A program made the position numbers and the translations under genes. A stretch of 64,000 nt of DNA from Robertmurraya massiliosenegalensis JC6 (GTDB lineage Bacteria > Bacillota > Bacilli > Bacillales > Cytobacillaceae): positions 61,538 to 125,537 of the forward strand of contig NZ_HE978514.1 in NCBI RefSeq assembly GCF_000311725.1, in the 5' to 3' direction. A model generated the notes under the pieces. That model saw nothing but the letters and a program-made list of their open reading frames with translations. It was not told the origin of the DNA and did not search any database. Shown here one piece after another: positions 62,286 through 64,000 of this stretch. Each line of letters opens with the position of its first letter. Position 1 is the stretch's first letter.

Positions 62286-62386
62286 TATTTAACTTAAAAA
62301 ATATATGTTCAATTTTATTTATACAATATGGATAATCACTTTTTATTACTTTCATTGAATCAATTTCATCAAGTCGTACTTCAAGT

Positions 62387-62507
62387 AAAAAACGAACGTT
62401 AGGGAATGAATTCTACAGAAAATGAGTATATTTCCAGTACATCAACAAAAGAATTTCTGTAATGGTTCGTTTTTTAATTTACCTTGGTAAAATCTACTCA
62501 ATCGGGT
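62387..62507. repeat. Inverted repeat with an attached copy 2 of family C
   Basis: AAAAAACGAAC (62387-62397) and GTTCGTTTTTT (62465-62475) are inverse, as are CTACAGAAA (about 62412-62420) and TTTCTGTAA (62454-62462), giving a large imperfect hairpin that may end transcription of the rhodanese gene. From 62465 to 62507 follows a copy of family C (AATTTACCTTGGTAAAATC...ACTCAAT) that lacks about 8 bases of the others. Confidence 0.5.
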
Positions 62508-62822
62508 TCATTTTGAGACCTCTATTCTTTTTCCAGTCCATTGGCTCATCCCCGGTACGACGTTAATGACTTTAGTGAATCCCTTTTTAGTTAATTTTTG
62601 AGCAGCAAGGTCACTACGGTTTCCTGTTCGGCAAATAACATAAGTTTCTTTTTCTTTATCTAATTCATATAAACGCTTTTCTAGTTCACCCAATGGAATT
62701 GAGATAGAATTTGGTATATGACTAAACTCATATTCTGCTGTTTCTCTCACATCAAGAACCACAATATTTTCACTTATGTTAAGTTTCAGTTCGAGTTCAT
62801 CATTGTTAATTACGTTCGGATG
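62508..62822 (-). CDS. Rhodanese half of a YrkF-like TusA-rhodanese protein, in the -1 frame
   Basis: Coding continues in the -1 frame from 62822: HPNVINNDELELKLNISENI then VVLDVRETAEYEF and the active-site loop VICRTGNRSD (Cys present), ending GMSQWTGKRIEVSK. The first in-frame start, GTG at 62762, has no ribosome binding site and would remove the first strand of the rhodanese fold. In B. subtilis YrkF this domain is fused to TusA. So it is either translated by frameshift from the TusA frame or left as a broken gene. About 104 residues when read from the junction. Confidence 0.65.
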   Translation of the reverse strand, partial: HPNVINNDELELKLNISENIVVLDVRETAEYEFSHIPNSISIPLGELEKRLYELDKEKETYVICRTGNRSDLAAQKLTKKGFTKVINVVPGMSQWTGKRIEVSK

Positions 62823-63082
62823 TTTTTTTCGATTGATTCATCATTAGAAGACTTTCTTATATAATGTTTTAATACTTCACCTTCTTCTAACGTCCCTAAA
62901 TACTGATGACCAATACTTTGAGACCATGCCTTGATATCAGCTTTGGATCCCTTATCTGTAGCCTGAACTTCCAGTACTTGACCAGCTTCTATTTCATTGA
63001 TTGCTTTCTTTGTTTTTACAATTGGCATCGGGCATGCCAATCCAGTTGCATCAATAATTACGTCTGCTCTCATGTTAACCAT
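62810..63082 (-). CDS. TusA half of a YrkF-like protein
   Basis: 90 residues: a TusA domain with ATGLACPMPIVKTKKAI (sulfur-carrying Cys about 17) and GQVLEVQATDKGSKADIKAW, then SIGHQYLGTLEEGEVLKHYI. The tail DESIEKNIRT ends by stop TAA at 62812-62810, just after an A7 run. A one-base shift there opens the rhodanese domain. AAAGGAGGGAAAAG-like site precedes the ATG at 63082 (also ATG at 63073), and a CstR-type palindrome lies at 63101. Confidence 0.88.
   Translation of the reverse strand: MVNMRADVIIDATGLACPMPIVKTKKAINEIEAGQVLEVQATDKGSKADIKAWSQSIGHQYLGTLEEGEVLKHYIRKSSNDESIEKNIRT
62822..62830 (-). other. A AAA AAC heptamer at the TusA/rhodanese frame junction
   Basis: On the minus strand the TusA codons read GAA AAA AAC (62830-62822). 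The heptamer A AAA AAC (62828-62822) fits X XXY YYZ. A -1 slip there, or one extra A inserted by transcription slippage on the A7 run, continues AAA CAT CCG into the rhodanese frame. A plain one-base deletion (8 to 7 A) is the alternative. Confidence 0.6.
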
Positions 63083-63100
63083 TCTTTTCCCTCCTGTTTT

Positions 63101-63116
63101 ATACCTGTATGGGTAT
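63101..63116. promoter_or_regulatory. CstR/CsoR-like operator before the TusA gene
   Basis: ATACCTGTATGGGTAT, a perfect 5-6-5 inverted repeat ATACC-N6-GGTAT, about 20 bases before the TusA start. Such sites are bound by CsoR-family regulators, of which CstR senses persulfides. No such regulator gene is within the window. Confidence 0.6.
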
Positions 63117-63133
63117 CTTTGTGATTAAAAAAA

Positions 63134-63430
63134 TTATTCTACATTTCCTCCCCAAGAAAGCATTCCATCTTTCATATTAGTTACATTAAATCCGTAATAC
63201 TCAAGAAATTGTGAAACACGGCCGCTTCTGGCTCCTGACCGGCAAACGATCAAATATTCTTTTGTTTTATCTAATTCATGCATTCGGAACTCAATAAGTC
63301 CTAATGGAATGTTTACGGCTCCTGGTATTTTCCCAGCCGCTACCTCATCAACTTCGCGAACATCAATAATATTTAATTTTTTTCCTTCATTTAACTTCGA
63401 TTCAACTTCTTTTGCAGTCATTTCTTTCAT
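63134..63430 (-). CDS. Single-domain rhodanese
   Basis: 98-residue rhodanese-like sulfurtransferase: KLNIIDVREVDEVAAGKIPG in the first half, active-site loop IVCRSGARSG with Cys, and a C-terminal helix ending MLSWGGNVE. ATG 63430 has a perfect AGGAGG site; an in-frame ATG at 63469 is upstream of it and rejected. Member of the sulfur-transfer cluster. Confidence 0.9.
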   Translation of the reverse strand: MKEMTAKEVESKLNEGKKLNIIDVREVDEVAAGKIPGAVNIPLGLIEFRMHELDKTKEYLIVCRSGARSGRVSQFLEYYGFNVTNMKDGMLSWGGNVE

Positions 63431-63507
63431 GGTTCGTTCCTCCTTATGTTCACTATAACCGGCGTTCATGTCGCCTTTGACATTTGTTACTTTTGTGTAC
63501 CCATTTT

Positions 63508-63556
63508 CTTTAGCCGTTTACTATTCACCTTGGATACATGGTGAAATCTACTCAAT
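63508..63556. repeat. Dispersed intergenic element, copy 3 (family C)
   Basis: CGTTTACTATTCACCTTGG, TACATGGTGAAATC and TACTCAATTAG. Central inverted repeat TTCACC / GGTGAA. It lies right after the stop of the DsrE-like gene on the minus strand. Confidence 0.55.
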
Positions 63557-64000
63557 TAGATGAATAGGTTGACATTCCCATGTTCAGCTTCTGCTAAATA
63601 TGCCGCTACTCCTGCATATTCAATATTGTCTAAAAGTTCTTCTTTCTGTAAACCCAGTAATTCCATCGTCATAGTACAGGCAATTAATTTCACATCTTGC
63701 TCTTGTGCCATCTCAATTAATTGTGATAGAGGAATTGCATTGTGTTTTTTCATTACTTTCTTGATTAACTTAGGTCCAAAACCAGCAAAGTTCATTTTGG
63801 ATAATCCCATGTTTTCAGCGCCTCTAGGCATCATTTTGGCAAATAATTTTTCCATAAATCCTTTTTCAACGGAAATACTTTCATCTTTTCTTAACGCATT
63901 TAATCCCCAGAAAGTATGAAATATTGTTACTTCATGATCATAAGCTGCTGCACCATTCGCTATAATATAAGCTGCCATTGATTTATCATAATCTCCGCTT
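63556..64000 (-). CDS. DsrE family sulfur-relay protein (YrkE type), 5' end off the right edge
   Basis: At least 148 residues; the frame is open through base 64000, so the first codons are missing (the visible part begins SGDYDKSMAAYIIANGAAAY). Matches the YrkE/DsrE-F-like protein of B. subtilis, with FWGLNALR, PRGAENMGLSKMNFAG and the conserved Cys in LIACTMTMELLG. Such proteins carry sulfur in relay with TusA and rhodaneses. First visible gene of the yrk-type cluster on the minus strand; its regulator is likely just outside the window. Confidence 0.9.
   Translation of the reverse strand, partial: SGDYDKSMAAYIIANGAAAYDHEVTIFHTFWGLNALRKDESISVEKGFMEKLFAKMMPRGAENMGLSKMNFAGFGPKLIKKVMKKHNAIPLSQLIEMAQEQDVKLIACTMTMELLGLQKEELLDNIEYAGVAAYLAEAEHGNVNLFI

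Overview
The window is chromosomal DNA from a low-GC, spore-forming member of the Bacillaceae. The evidence is a complete gerA/gerC/gerB-type germinant receptor operon, AGGAGG-type ribosome binding sites with frequent TTG/GTG starts, Bacillus-type gene sets (opuA, the yrkE-J sulfur cluster, the puc/all purine-degradation cluster) and many Rho-independent terminators. I see no prophage, intact insertion sequence, CRISPR array, rRNA or tRNA. The species cannot be fixed from the sequence alone.

Layout. 0-6 kb: end of an ECF sigma gene, a complete polyamine uptake operon (potABCD), then a class I cyclic-di-GMP riboswitch in front of an unrecognised 115-residue protein, and a DoxX-like gene. 6-11 kb: remnants of ABC-2 permeases, an epimerase with its TetR regulator and two matching operators, a CorC/HlyC-type protein, and a TerC exporter under a manganese (yybP-ykoY) riboswitch. 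11-20 kb: a PLP enzyme of methionine metabolism, the germinant receptor operon, and a DHA2 drug exporter divergent from its TetR regulator. 20-28 kb: a glycine riboswitch driving an ACT-domain/UPF0210 pair, an MBL hydrolase, opuA glycine-betaine uptake, FetAB-type iron export and glutaminase. 28-40 kb: a peptide-type permease pair without ATPases, a chemoreceptor, HD-GYP and GGDEF-EAL cyclic-di-GMP enzymes, and a kinase/DUF2294 pair apparently fused by deletion. 40-48 kb: thioesterase, LysR regulator, deacetylase-like protein, HAD phosphatase, an RNase J, a TerD-vWA protein and a 23S rRNA methyltransferase. 48-57 kb: urate-to-ureidoglycine degradation genes with a PucR regulator, but no uricase. 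57-60 kb: a two-component system and a Met-rich secreted protein. 60-64 kb: a yrk-type persulfide/sulfane-sulfur cluster running off the right edge.

How parts fit together. Cyclic-di-GMP synthesis and breakdown enzymes and a c-di-GMP riboswitch occur in the same 64 kb, and the riboswitch promoter carries a Spo0A-like box. In the purine cluster an FMO-type flavoprotein sits exactly where uricase is expected. In the sulfur cluster two ATACC-N6-GGTAT-like sites suggest CstR/CsoR control, and the TusA-rhodanese fusion protein known from Bacillus YrkF is split by a -1 frameshift at an A7 tract that is itself a candidate slippery site. Four arrays of short intergenic repeats (two families: 23-nt palindromes and a strictly 20-nt-periodic CGCCGATATAT unit) all lie between convergent genes or gene remnants.
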